64,000 nt of DNA, from assembly GCF_031344055.1 (NCBI RefSeq), contig NZ_JADBEN010000007.1. One strand, 5' to 3'. The notes under the pieces were generated by a model. That model saw only the letters and a list, made by a program, of their open reading frames with translations, did not search any database and was not told the origin of the DNA. The stretch is from Methylobacillus flagellatus_A. GTDB taxonomy: Bacteria; Pseudomonadota; Gammaproteobacteria; Burkholderiales; Methylophilaceae. The first letter of the stretch is position 1. Each line of letters starts with the position of its first letter. Shown piece after piece: positions 24,579 through 33,620 of this stretch. The translations under genes were made by a program, and so were the position numbers.

Positions 24579-25421
24579 ATGCAGCTTGTGATCGTCACTG
24601 GTCTTTCGGGTTCAGGCAAGAGCATCGTACTCAAGATGCTGGAGGACAGCGGCTACTATTGCATCGACAACCTGCCGGCCACCTTGCTGCCCCAGGCTTC
24701 GGAGCACCTGAGCCAGGGCAACCACGAACGGGTGGCGATCAGCATCGATACCCGCAGCGCCTCGCTCGAGGCGCTGCCCGGCAACATCCGCAAGCTCAAG
24801 GGCGAGGGCATCGAAGTACAGGTGCTTTTCTTGGAGGCCAATGTCGAGACCCTGGTCAAGCGCTACAGCGAAACGCGCCGCCGCCATCCGTTGAGCAGCG
24901 ATACCAGCACCCTGGCGGAAAGCATCAGCCACGAGCGCCATTTGCTGGAGCCGTTGGTGGACCTGGGGTTGCGCATCGATACCAGCAGCCTCAGCGCCAA
25001 CGCCTTGCGCAATTGGGTCAAGGAATTCGTGACGCAGAAGAACGGCGAACTGATCCTGCTGTTCTCTTCATTCGGCTTCAAGCATGGCATTCCGCTGGAC
25101 GCGGATTACGTGTTTGACGTGCGTTGCCTGCCCAACCCCTATTATGATCTGGAGCTCAGGCCGCAGACGGGGCAAGACAAGCCTGTATGTGACTTTCTCG
25201 AATGTCACGACAGCGTGCACGGCATGTACGACGATATCCGCGGTTTTATCGAACGTTGGCTGCCAAGCTTCATTGCCGACAACCGCAGCTACCTGACCGT
25301 GGCGATCGGCTGCACGGGCGGCCAGCATCGTTCGGTCTATTTCGCAGAGCGCCTGGCCGCGCATTTCCGTCACCAGCAATACCGCGTGCTGGTACGGCAT
25401 AGGTCACTGGAGAAAAACTAG
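24579..25421 (+). CDS. rapZ: RNase adapter / nucleotide-binding protein RapZ
   Basis: The 280-residue product has a P-loop GLSGSGKS at residues 8-15, the family segment YYCIDNLPATLLP and the C-terminal VAIGCTGGQHRSVY motif. In E. coli RapZ guides RNase E to the GlmZ small RNA and so controls amino-sugar synthesis; in other bacteria its role is less clear. It starts 3 bases after hprK, and the pairing with hprK and PTS genes is typical of proteobacteria. Confidence 0.95.
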   Translation: MQLVIVTGLSGSGKSIVLKMLEDSGYYCIDNLPATLLPQASEHLSQGNHERVAISIDTRSASLEALPGNIRKLKGEGIEVQVLFLEANVETLVKRYSETRRRHPLSSDTSTLAESISHERHLLEPLVDLGLRIDTSSLSANALRNWVKEFVTQKNGELILLFSSFGFKHGIPLDADYVFDVRCLPNPYYDLELRPQTGQDKPVCDFLECHDSVHGMYDDIRGFIERWLPSFIADNRSYLTVAIGCTGGQHRSVYFAERLAAHFRHQQYRVLVRHRSLEKN

Positions 25422-25468
25422 GCTGGCATCGCCGGCCGGAGAGCTCCTGAGGATACGGGATACAAAGC

Positions 25469-25879
25469 ATGATAGGTATACTCATCATTGCCCATGGAAC
25501 GCTGGGCGAAAGCCTGATTCACTGTGCAAGCCATGTCATGGGCTCGCGCCCGCCCCTGTTGAGGCAGCTCGGCGTCGGCACCCATGACGACCCGGGCGGG
25601 CTGCTGCCGCAGGCTCAGCAAATGATCAGGGAGCTGGACGAGGGGCAAGGGGTGCTGATACTTTCCGATATCTACGGCGCCACGCCCTGCAACCTGGTGA
25701 CGAAGTTGCTGATCCCGGGCCATGTCGAAGGCGTGGCGGGGGTCAACCTGCCCATGCTGGTGCGGGCGCTCACCTACCGGCAGGGCAACGGCATCATGAC
25801 CCTGGTCGAGAAATCCATCAGCGGCGGGCGTGACGGGGTGGTACATTTTTCCAAGGACGCATGTAAGCATCATGATTAA
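25469..25879 (+). CDS. PTS EIIA component, mannose family
   Basis: The 136-residue cytoplasmic protein begins MIGILIIAHGTLGESL, with His9 as the likely phospho-accepting residue, and contains LSDIYGATPCNL and the VNLPMLVRAL motif of EIIA-Man domains. No EIIB, IIC or IID genes accompany it, so it probably serves a regulatory phosphorelay rather than sugar uptake. Its stop overlaps the HPr start by 8 bases. Confidence 0.92.
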   Translation: MIGILIIAHGTLGESLIHCASHVMGSRPPLLRQLGVGTHDDPGGLLPQAQQMIRELDEGQGVLILSDIYGATPCNLVTKLLIPGHVEGVAGVNLPMLVRALTYRQGNGIMTLVEKSISGGRDGVVHFSKDACKHHD

Positions 25880-26141
25880 ACAAGAAATAGAAATCATCAA
25901 CAAACTGGGCTTGCACGCCCGCGCATCGACCAAACTCACGCAGACTGCCAGCCAGCATGCCTGCGAAATCTGGATCGAGCGCAACGGCAGGCGGGTCAAC
26001 GCCAAGAGCATCATGGGCGTGATGATGCTGGCGGCAAGCAAGGGGAGCAAAGTGACGCTCGAAACCAACGGCAGCGACGAACAGGCCGCCATGGATGCCC
26101 TCGTGAAACTCATCAACGACCGTTTTGGCGAGCCGGAATAA
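25872..26141 (+). CDS. ptsH: Phosphocarrier protein HPr
   Basis: The 89-residue protein carries phosphate from EI to EIIA proteins on His15, seen in GLHARAS, and can be phosphorylated by HprK on Ser46 in AKSIMGV. The start at 25872 gives the family N-terminus MIKQEIEIINKLG; the frame extends 14 codons further but inside the EIIA gene. Confidence 0.95.
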   Translation: MIKQEIEIINKLGLHARASTKLTQTASQHACEIWIERNGRRVNAKSIMGVMMLAASKGSKVTLETNGSDEQAAMDALVKLINDRFGEPE

Positions 26142-26184
26142 CGTCCCGACCATGTTTTTCCTCCCCCCTCAGGAATAATCTCCT

Positions 26185-27924
26185 ATGGCCCAGAGCAGCA
26201 AGGTCAGTTTCTCCATGCACGGCGTCGGCGTGTCGGGCGGCATCGCCATCGGCAACGCCCACCTCGTCACCAACGCCCTGGTCGAGGTGGTGCATTACCA
26301 GATCCCGAAAAAGGCGCTGGTCGCTGAAATCATCCGCTTCGAACAAGCGCTGGAGCGTGTCAGGCACGACCTGGAAGCGGTGCGCGAGCAGTTGCCGGCC
26401 AACGCGCCGGCCGAGCTGGCGGCCTTTATCAACACGCATTTGATGATTCTGTCCGACAAGCACTTGTCGGAAGAGCCCAAGGCCATCATCGAGCAGGAAC
26501 TGTGCAATGCCGAATGGGCATTGAAGCAGCAGATGCACGAGCTGGTGGCGCAATTCGAGTTGATCGAAGACGAATACCTGCGCGAGCGCAAGCAGGACGT
26601 GGTGCAGGTGGTGGAGCGCATCATCAAGGTCTTGCTCGGGCATCCCAGCGAGGCGGTGCGGCCGGACGAAAGCGCGCAGATCCTCGTGGCGTACGACGTC
26701 TCGCCTGCCGACGCCATCCAGTTCAAGCACCACCAGTTCGCCGCTTTCATCACCGACGTGGGCGGCGCGACCTCGCACACCGCCATTCTCGCGCGGAGCC
26801 TGAGCATCCCGTCGATTGTGGCGCTGCACCGCGCTCGCGACTTGATTCGCGACGGCGAGCTCATCATCGTCGACGGCAACCATGGCATCGTCATCGTCAA
26901 CCCGGACAAGGATACCCTGGCCGAATACCGCCTGCGCCAGGAGGAATGGGAGCTGGAGCAGCAGAAGCTCAAGCGCCTCAAGCTGACCAAGGCGGTGACT
27001 CTGGACGGGGTTGAAGTCGAGCTGCACGCCAATATCGAAGTGCCTTCCGACGTTGCCAAGGCCAAAGCGGTGGGCGCTACCGGCATTGGACTTTACCGTA
27101 CCGAGTTCCTGTTCATGAACCGGCGCGAGATGCCGGACGAGGAAGAGCAGTTCGCGGCCTATCGCACGGTGGCGGAAATGATGAAGGGCATGCCGGTGAC
27201 GATCCGTACCCTAGACCTCGGCGCCGACAAGCAGATGAACCCGGATGCCGCGCGCAGCTGCACCAATCCCGCGCTGGGTTTGCGCGCCATCCGCCTCTGC
27301 CTGTCCGAACCGCAGATTTTCCATACCCAGTTGCGCGCCATCCTGCGCGCATCGCATTACGGCAAGATCAAGATCCTGATTCCCATGCTGTCGTCGCTGC
27401 TGGAATTGAGGCAGACGACCATCTTGCTGGAGCGCGCCAAGGAAAGCCTGCGCGCGGAAAACGTCCCGTTCGACGAAGGGATCAAGCTGGGCGGCATGAT
27501 CGAGATTCCCGCAGCGGCTATCAATGCCGAGGCCTTTGCGCGCGAACTGGATTTCCTCTCCATCGGCACCAACGACCTGATCCAGTATTCTTTGGCGATC
27601 GACCGTACGGACGACTCGGTGTCGCATCTGTATAAGCCTTCGCATCCCGCCGTGCTCAAGCTGATCGAGATGACGATCAAGGCCGGCAACAAGCTGGGCA
27701 AGCCGGTATCGGTGTGCGGCGAAATGGCGGGCGACATCCATTTCACACGGTTATTGCTCAGCATGGGCTTGCGCCAGTTCTCCATGCACCCGTCGCATGT
27801 GCTGACCATCAAGCGCCAGGTGCTGCAGACCGAGCTGCAGGCCATTGCCGCGCTGGCCCGCAAGATCATGAACGCCTACGATATCGACAAGATCGAACCT
27901 TTGCTGGAAAAACTCAATCAGTAG
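26185..27924 (+). CDS. ptsI: PTS phosphoenolpyruvate-protein phosphotransferase (enzyme I)
   Basis: EI takes phosphate from phosphoenolpyruvate and passes it to HPr. The 579-residue product has the phospho-histidine His198 in GGATSHTAILARSL, the PEP-binding IGLYRTEFLFMNR, DLGADK, and the catalytic-domain motif FLSIGTNDLIQYSLAIDRTD plus the conserved cysteine in VSVCGEMAGD. It is the last gene of the hprK-rapZ-EIIA-HPr-EI set. Confidence 0.96.
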   Translation: MAQSSKVSFSMHGVGVSGGIAIGNAHLVTNALVEVVHYQIPKKALVAEIIRFEQALERVRHDLEAVREQLPANAPAELAAFINTHLMILSDKHLSEEPKAIIEQELCNAEWALKQQMHELVAQFELIEDEYLRERKQDVVQVVERIIKVLLGHPSEAVRPDESAQILVAYDVSPADAIQFKHHQFAAFITDVGGATSHTAILARSLSIPSIVALHRARDLIRDGELIIVDGNHGIVIVNPDKDTLAEYRLRQEEWELEQQKLKRLKLTKAVTLDGVEVELHANIEVPSDVAKAKAVGATGIGLYRTEFLFMNRREMPDEEEQFAAYRTVAEMMKGMPVTIRTLDLGADKQMNPDAARSCTNPALGLRAIRLCLSEPQIFHTQLRAILRASHYGKIKILIPMLSSLLELRQTTILLERAKESLRAENVPFDEGIKLGGMIEIPAAAINAEAFARELDFLSIGTNDLIQYSLAIDRTDDSVSHLYKPSHPAVLKLIEMTIKAGNKLGKPVSVCGEMAGDIHFTRLLLSMGLRQFSMHPSHVLTIKRQVLQTELQAIAALARKIMNAYDIDKIEPLLEKLNQ

Positions 27925-27971
27925 TCCATATACTGTTGTTCCGGCCATTCATTTCTGAGGGGGATTCCACC

Positions 27972-28313
27972 ATGAGCAACCTGATTCCGGTTCCCAGCGC
28001 GGACGAAAAGAACATCGCCGTGGTCACCCATCTGGCGGGCACGGTGTTCAGCCTGTTTCCCGCACTTTTCGTCTGGCTGCTGAAAAAGGACAGCAGCCCC
28101 TTTATCGGCGAGCAAGCGCGCGAAGCGCTGAATTTCCAGATCACCCTCTTGATAGGGTATGCCATCAGCTCCATATTGATGGTGATACTCGTCGGTTTCG
28201 TGCTGGCTGGCATCCTCTGGATTGCCAACCTCATCCTTTGCGTGCTGGCCGCCATTGCCGCGAGCCAGGGACAGGAATACCGTTACCCGTTTACATTGCG
28301 ATTGATTAGTTAA
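27972..28313 (+). CDS. DUF4870 family membrane protein
   Basis: The 113-residue protein is a small Tic20-like/DUF4870 membrane protein with about three hydrophobic segments: one near residues 17-35, one near 55-80 and one near 82-100. Conserved family features are VVTHLAGTVFSLFPALFVWL and the EALNFQITLLI segment. Function is unknown. The ATG is preceded by GAGGGGG. It sits 9 bases before prlC. Confidence 0.85.
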   Translation: MSNLIPVPSADEKNIAVVTHLAGTVFSLFPALFVWLLKKDSSPFIGEQAREALNFQITLLIGYAISSILMVILVGFVLAGILWIANLILCVLAAIAASQGQEYRYPFTLRLIS

Positions 28314-28322
28314 GGATTCCAA

Positions 28323-30362
28323 GTGAGCATTGCCAACAACCCATTGCTGGATTTTTCCGGCCTGCCCCAATTCGACCAAGTCAAGGCCGAGCACGTCACC
28401 CCCGCCGTAGACCACTTGCTGGAAAAGGGCAAGGCACTGGTCGAAACGCTGGTGGCAGAATCCGCGCCGCCTACCTGGGAAAGCTTCGTGCGGCCGCTGG
28501 AAGATTTCGAAGAACAGATCTCGCGCGCCTGGTCGCAAGTCGGCCACCTCAATGCCGTCGTCAACAGCCCCGAATTGCGCGAAGCCTACAACGAGAACCT
28601 GCCCAAGCTGACCGCGTTCTATGCCGACCTTTCGCAGGATGAGCGCCTGTACGCCAAATTCCGTGCCTTGCGCGCCAGTGTAGACTACGACAAGCTCAAC
28701 ACCGCCCAGCGCAAGATTGTCGATAACGAATTGCGCGATTTCCGCCTCGGCGGCGCCGAGTTGCCGGAAGACAAAAAGGCGCGCTTCAAGGCGATTCAGG
28801 AAGAGCTTTCCACCCTCGCCGCCAAGTTCGAGGAAAACCTGCTCGACACCACCAACGACTACGCCTTGTTCATCGAGGACGAAGCCCGGTTGCAGGGCGT
28901 GCCGGAAGACGCCTTGCAGGCTGCGGCCGAAGCCGCCAAGGCCGATGAAAAAACCGGCTGGAAATTCACCCTGCACTTCCCTTCCTACATGCCGGTGCTG
29001 CAATACGGCGACAACCGCGAGTTGCGCGAAACGCTTTACCGCGCCTATGCGACCCGCGCCTCCGAGTTCGGCAAGCCGGAGTGGGACAACACCGAGATCA
29101 TCAGCAAACTCCTCACGTTGCGCCATGAGGCCGCCGTGTTGCTGGGCTACAGCAACTATGCCGAAACCTCGCTCGCCACCAAGATGGCGGAAACCCCGGC
29201 CCAGGTTGAAGAGTTCCTCAACAACCTCGCCAAGCGCGCCAAGCCCTTCGCCGAGCGCGACATGCAGGAACTCAATCAATATGCCGCCGAGAAACTGGGC
29301 CTGGCCGAACTGCAAGCCTGGGATATCGCCTACGCCTCCGAGAAACTGCGCGAGGAAAAGTACGCGTTCTCCGACCAGGAAGTGAAGCAATACTTCCCCG
29401 AACAGCAAGTGCTGCAAGGCCTGTTCAAGGTCACCGAGACCATTTTCGGCCTGCAGGTGCGCAAGAAGCAAGCGCCGGTCTGGCACAAGGACGTCAGTTT
29501 CTACGAAATCACCACCCCGGCAGGCGAGCCGGTCGGCCAGTTCTACCTCGACCTCTACGCGCGCAACAACAAGCGCGGCGGCGCCTGGATGGACGAAGCC
29601 ATCACCCGCCGCAGGAAGAACCACGGCGTCGAAATCCCCGTGGCCTACCTCACCTGCAACTTCTCCGCGCCGGTTGGCGGCAAGCCCGCCTTGTTCACGC
29701 ACGATGAAGTCATCACCATGTTCCACGAATTCGGCCATGGCCTGCACCATATGCTGACCCAGGTGGAAGACTATGGCGTATCCGGCATCAAGGGCGTGGA
29801 ATGGGATGCCGTGGAACTGCCCAGCCAGTTCATGGAGAACTTTTGCTGGGAGTGGGACGTGCTGCGCCACATGACCAGGCACGTTGATACCGGCGAGCAC
29901 TTGCCCAAGGCGCTCTTTGACAAGATGGTCGCCGCCAAGAACTTCCAGGCCGGCATGCAGACCGTGCGCCAGATCGAGTTCTCCCTGTTCGACATGCGCC
30001 TGCATTCCGATTTCAGCGAATACGATACCAGCACGGCGCTCACCCTGATCGAAGCCATCCGCGACGAAGTCGCCGTGGTGCGTCCGCCCAAGTGGAACCG
30101 CTTCCCCAACAACTTCTCGCACATCTTCGCGGGCGGTTATGCGGCTGGTTATTACAGCTACAAATGGGCGGAAGTGCTTTCCGCCGACGCCTACAGCATG
30201 TTCGAGGAAAACGGCGTGCTATCCGCGGAAACCGGCAAACGCTTCTGGAACGAGATACTGGCGCAAGGCGGCTCACGCCCTGCGCTGGAATCGTTCATCG
30301 CGTTTAGGGGCCGGGAGCCGAGCATTGATGCTTTGTTAAGGCATAACGGCATGACGGCTTAA
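28323..30362 (+). CDS. prlC: Oligopeptidase A (M3 family metallopeptidase)
   Basis: This cytoplasmic zinc peptidase degrades short peptides, including cleaved signal peptides. The 679-residue product has the catalytic HEFGH at residues 468-472 and the nearby glutamate region (GVEWDAVELPSQFMENF). The length equals E. coli PrlC. GTG is the start, with AAGGA upstream. A 734-codon open frame runs on the opposite strand of this gene and is a codon-bias shadow. Confidence 0.95.
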   Translation: MSIANNPLLDFSGLPQFDQVKAEHVTPAVDHLLEKGKALVETLVAESAPPTWESFVRPLEDFEEQISRAWSQVGHLNAVVNSPELREAYNENLPKLTAFYADLSQDERLYAKFRALRASVDYDKLNTAQRKIVDNELRDFRLGGAELPEDKKARFKAIQEELSTLAAKFEENLLDTTNDYALFIEDEARLQGVPEDALQAAAEAAKADEKTGWKFTLHFPSYMPVLQYGDNRELRETLYRAYATRASEFGKPEWDNTEIISKLLTLRHEAAVLLGYSNYAETSLATKMAETPAQVEEFLNNLAKRAKPFAERDMQELNQYAAEKLGLAELQAWDIAYASEKLREEKYAFSDQEVKQYFPEQQVLQGLFKVTETIFGLQVRKKQAPVWHKDVSFYEITTPAGEPVGQFYLDLYARNNKRGGAWMDEAITRRRKNHGVEIPVAYLTCNFSAPVGGKPALFTHDEVITMFHEFGHGLHHMLTQVEDYGVSGIKGVEWDAVELPSQFMENFCWEWDVLRHMTRHVDTGEHLPKALFDKMVAAKNFQAGMQTVRQIEFSLFDMRLHSDFSEYDTSTALTLIEAIRDEVAVVRPPKWNRFPNNFSHIFAGGYAAGYYSYKWAEVLSADAYSMFEENGVLSAETGKRFWNEILAQGGSRPALESFIAFRGREPSIDALLRHNGMTA

Positions 30363-30427
30363 AAGGCGGAATTTTTATATCTGTATGATATAAGAATTTC
30401 CTTTAAGATTAACTGGATGAATTTAGT

Positions 30428-30802
30428 ATGATAGATGAATCTACTTGGCACAGAGTGCCGAATGCACAAAAACGTTTTGTATGGACTGCAACAGCGGATG
30501 GCATACGCTTACATCATACAAATGAAAATGCTTCATATGTGATTACTTGGGAAATTTTTCATGCAATTCTTGAACAAGCAAGGAATATGGCTGCCACTCA
30601 GAATGGCATCATAACTGCAGGAATACACCAATCTGATCCAACACCAGGGTCTATTGGTGAATGGGTACTGGCGCAACGATTTGTTATTGAAACGGGCAAT
30701 GTAACACCGAGACACTTGTCATTTCTTGGGCCAATTTTCGGACGTATGGGCTTTATACGACGTCAAATAAGCGGAAACTCAATACAGTGGGTATTTAATT
30801 AA
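30428..30802 (+). CDS. Hypothetical protein
   Basis: The 124-residue product begins MIDESTWHRVPNAQKRFVWT and matches no family I recognise. It looks soluble, with no signal peptide or membrane segment. Codon use is AT-rich compared with prlC before it, so it is probably an accessory gene at the left edge of the second variable region. No clear ribosome binding site precedes the ATG. Confidence 0.55.
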   Translation: MIDESTWHRVPNAQKRFVWTATADGIRLHHTNENASYVITWEIFHAILEQARNMAATQNGIITAGIHQSDPTPGSIGEWVLAQRFVIETGNVTPRHLSFLGPIFGRMGFIRRQISGNSIQWVFN

Positions 30803-31147
30803 GGGCGCAATGCAATTAGGAGGCGCAACTATCAACGAGCAATACGCCATATTCTAAGCTCAATAAATTATCTTCGCTTTCCGATAAAATTTTCATGTAA
30901 CTCCTTTTTCTTGTCAGGATGGATAGTCACGCGCAATAGCGGGGCCTCCACTAATGCGCTGGTAATAGTTAGCACAGTGATACAGGGGTGTTCATTGAAT
31001 TGATCTGCATTGGATCACCAATGTGGGAAGGAGCTTGCCGAACTCGCTTTCAAGGCATCTACAGTAGGCATGAATTTACTCCTGAATAACAAGTAATGCA
31101 GTCACGGTGCTAAAGTATTCTGATGTCATAATCGCAAAGGCAAGCCC
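30803..31147. other. Intergenic region with one possible micro-ORF
   Basis: No long gene lies here. On the minus strand a 26-residue frame (30816-30896) has a very good AAAAGGAG site 5 bases before its ATG. The rest shows no repeat, tRNA or obvious promoter. Confidence 0.4.
30816..30896 (-). CDS. Possible small peptide
   Basis: The frame encodes 26 residues beginning MKILSESEDNLLSLEYG and ending DSCAS. The only support is the strong AAAAGGAG site at ideal spacing. It may be the surviving start of a decayed gene. It resembles no known leader peptide. Confidence 0.25.
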   Translation of the reverse strand: MKILSESEDNLLSLEYGVLLVDSCAS

Positions 31148-31621
31148 ATGGACGATGTCATTGCTGCCATCCGTAGTTGTATCGAAAGTGACACGACGTT
31201 GTCGGTCGGAGTTGGCCACCCCAAGAAGGTTTGCACCCGGATAGTGATATGGCCTTGGAGAATCGCTTCCTCACAAGATTTGCGCAGCCAAACGCTTCCG
31301 CGAGAGGCTGTTGATGCCCGCCGGCTTCCTTCACCGCTGTTCTCGTTGGATTTCCTGCTGTTTTCCAAGGAGGGAGTCGAGCCTTTGATCAAAGTGGCGA
31401 GGGTGCTGGAGGATTATGCCGTGATAGAGCTGGATGATGCACGCTACAAGCTGGCGGAGCAGCCGCTTGATCCGGAATTGCAGGTTGCGATTCTCGGCAA
31501 TGCAGGCGTACCTTTGCAACCGGTGTTGCGCTATATCATCTCTCAGTTGAGCATCGCCAGCAATGCTCCAACGGATGTATCCGCCCCGATTCTTGAAAAA
31601 GGCCGGATGATCATCAAGTAA
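31148..31621 (+). CDS. Hypothetical protein
   Basis: The 157-residue product begins MDDVIAAIRSCIESDTTLSV and has no signal peptide or membrane segment. The middle part (SPLFSLDFLLFSKEG, then a helix-like IKVARVLEDYAVIEL) vaguely recalls the DUF4255 layout, but too weakly to assign. It starts after AAAGGC and stands alone before a small lipoprotein gene. Confidence 0.5.
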   Translation: MDDVIAAIRSCIESDTTLSVGVGHPKKVCTRIVIWPWRIASSQDLRSQTLPREAVDARRLPSPLFSLDFLLFSKEGVEPLIKVARVLEDYAVIELDDARYKLAEQPLDPELQVAILGNAGVPLQPVLRYIISQLSIASNAPTDVSAPILEKGRMIIK

Positions 31622-31681
31622 ACAATTGCATGCCATGATGCGATGTGGCGTTCTCTGGTTACCTAAGAAAGGCACTTTTGG

Positions 31682-31936
31682 ATGATGATTTTTCGAGCAT
31701 CTTTATTCCTGATGACATGTTCTGTCATGGCAGGTTGTTCTTCCGGCAGTGGACAAAAGCCCGCTAAGCTTGACATGGCGAATCCCGCTTCTGTTTATTG
31801 CGTCAACAAGGGCGGCAAGATTGAGCTCCAACAGAATGCGTCTGGCGGAACGATCGGCATGTGCCATTTGCCGGATGGCACGGTCATTGAAGAGTGGGAG
31901 TTGTTCCGGCGCGATCATCCTGTGCCGAAAGGATGA
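31682..31936 (+). CDS. DUF333 family lipoprotein
   Basis: The 84-residue product has a lipoprotein signal with the lipobox VMAGC (cysteine at residue 19) and the DUF333 core ANPASVYCVNKGGKIEL, followed by LPDGTVIEEWELFR. Members are small envelope lipoproteins of unknown function, some found next to protease inhibitor genes. Two tandem ATG codons allow a start at 31682 or 31685. The 3' end of the gene is part of a long perfect hairpin. Confidence 0.8.
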   Translation: MMIFRASLFLMTCSVMAGCSSGSGQKPAKLDMANPASVYCVNKGGKIELQQNASGGTIGMCHLPDGTVIEEWELFRRDHPVPKG

Positions 31937-31942
31937 TCGCGC
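31909..31942 (+). terminator. Perfect 13-bp stem-loop overlapping the DUF333 gene end
   Basis: GCGCGATCATCCT pairs exactly with AGGATGATCGCGC around an 8-base loop. The stem includes the last coding codons and the stop. No T tract follows, so it may act as a 3'-end stabiliser as much as a terminator. Confidence 0.55.
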
Positions 31943-32285
31943 AACTTGTTGGTTTATAAATAAACTCATGCCAGCCCTATCTTTCCCGAACCAGAGGCTA
32001 GCTTCGGCGTTACCCTCTGGCGCATGCTTGCGCTTTTGTCATTCTTTCCTTTATCCAGCGCTGTATAGGCGTCATCTTCAGTATCTTTTCTCGCAGCATG
32101 CCTTGAATGCTATATAGGCATTGTTTCAACCGATAGGTGGTAGATGCCTTCGGGAGCAGCATGTACTGCCATGCGATTTTCTGTATTTTTTGCTCATAGA
32201 CCGTACATTTGAACGGTGTTTTTCTGAATTTCCGCTCGCTAGACTTTGACTCATCTTATTTCAAGTCATGAGCGAGGAAATCAGT
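31943..32285. other. Leader region of the amide-uptake operon
   Basis: There is no gene here. The last bases carry GAGGAAA, the ribosome binding site of the binding-protein gene. I see no convincing -35/-10 pair or sigma-54 site. Confidence 0.4.
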
Positions 32286-33584
32286 ATGGATACGAATTTT
32301 GAGCGCCGGAGAATCATGCAAATGCTGGCGGCGGCGTCGGCCGCAGCCGCGGTTCCTATTGGCACCATTGCGGCGACGGCTGATGTCAGTGCGCCGAAGA
32401 AGCCCACTGGCAAGCCTATCGTACTTGGCCTGACGATTTCGACAACCGCTGCTGCCGGGGTTGCGGACCATGCCGACCACATGAACGGCTCGATTTTCGC
32501 TCAGGAAGAGATCAATGCCAATGGCGGCATTCTCGGCCGTCCGTTGGAACTTCGGCCAATTGATGTCGATCTCCTGTCGGCAGAAAGCTGCCAAGCTTCC
32601 ATCCGCAAGCTGGTTGACCTGAAAGTGCATGCGATCAGCTCGCCTTTCCTGTTCGTGCCGATTCCTGCGATGGACGCCTCGGTCAATTACAAGTGTCCCT
32701 ATGTCAATGGCAATACCCAACGGGCTGCGACCGACCTGGTAGCCAAATACCCTGCAAAGTACAACCACATATTCCAGATGGATCCTTCCGAGGTGTTCTA
32801 TGGCGAAACCTTCCCTGTGTTTCTTGAGAGCCTTGAAGCCAGCGGTAGCTGGAAGCCCAAGAATAACAAGGTGCATATCGTTCAGGAGCAGATCGCCTAT
32901 TGCCAGACCATTTCCCGCGCTTGCCAGGCGGCACTCAAAAACAGCCGTTTCGAGCTGGCCAAGGTGACGGATATCCAGTACCCGGTGCAGGACTGGGGTA
33001 GCGTGATCAGGGATATCAAGAAGACCGGCGCCGGTACGGTGATGATGGATCACTGGGTGGCTGCCGAGTATGCCGCATTCTGCAAGCAGTTCCGTGCCAA
33101 CCCGCTCAAGGGAACACTGATTTACCTGCAATACGGCCCGTCGCAGCCTGAATTCCTGGAGCTGACCGGGAAAGCGGCGGAAGGGTTTGTCTGGAGCACG
33201 GTGCTCGGGGTGTATGCCGACAAGAAAGGCCAGGCTTTCCGCGACAAATACCAGAAGCGCTTTCCGGGAAAGACGATGGGGCTGTGCTACACCGGCGGCG
33301 GCTACGATATCGTCAATATGCTGGCCCAGGCCTGGAATGCCGTGGGCAATCCCGATGATTTCAAGGCCGTGAACGACTATCTCCGCAAAACCGCATTCCG
33401 TGGCGTCTGCGGCTGGTCCTACATGGGCAATGCCAGACAGGAAGCCCGTCATTTTCCGCTGGGTACGCAAAGTATCGATAGCGGCATGAGCCAGCTCTAT
33501 TTCCAGGTTCAGGGCGGACAACACAAGATCATTTATCCCCCGCAACTCAAGGAAGTCGATTTCAAGCCAACGCCATGGATGTAA
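32286..33584 (+). CDS. ABC transporter substrate-binding protein, amide/urea (branched-chain amino acid) type
   Basis: The 432-residue product is a periplasmic type I binding protein of the LivJ/UrtA/FmdD kind. The N-terminus has arginines in ERRRIMQML followed by an Ala-rich hydrophobic stretch, so export may be by the Tat route. Core segments are IVLGLTISTTAAAGV, INANGGILGRPLEL and WGSVIRDIKKTGAGTVMM. The ATG at 32286 has GAGGAAA upstream; a start 6 codons earlier lacks one. As first gene of the transporter set next to dimethylformamidase, it is expected to capture DMF or related short amides; this is inferred from context. Confidence 0.88.
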   Translation: MDTNFERRRIMQMLAAASAAAAVPIGTIAATADVSAPKKPTGKPIVLGLTISTTAAAGVADHADHMNGSIFAQEEINANGGILGRPLELRPIDVDLLSAESCQASIRKLVDLKVHAISSPFLFVPIPAMDASVNYKCPYVNGNTQRAATDLVAKYPAKYNHIFQMDPSEVFYGETFPVFLESLEASGSWKPKNNKVHIVQEQIAYCQTISRACQAALKNSRFELAKVTDIQYPVQDWGSVIRDIKKTGAGTVMMDHWVAAEYAAFCKQFRANPLKGTLIYLQYGPSQPEFLELTGKAAEGFVWSTVLGVYADKKGQAFRDKYQKRFPGKTMGLCYTGGGYDIVNMLAQAWNAVGNPDDFKAVNDYLRKTAFRGVCGWSYMGNARQEARHFPLGTQSIDSGMSQLYFQVQGGQHKIIYPPQLKEVDFKPTPWM

Positions 33585-33620
33585 CCCGGGCTTTCACAAA
33601 CGATTCGATGGGTATGAGTG

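Noticed and set aside
27918..30122. 734-codon open frame on the minus strand opposite prlC
   Set aside because: It is an antisense shadow of a high-GC gene with a full catalytic domain on the plus strand; the translation is low-complexity and matches no family.
32268..32285. Earlier start for the binding-protein gene
   Set aside because: The stretch contains GAGGAAA, the ribosome binding site for the ATG at 32286, so it is more likely untranslated.
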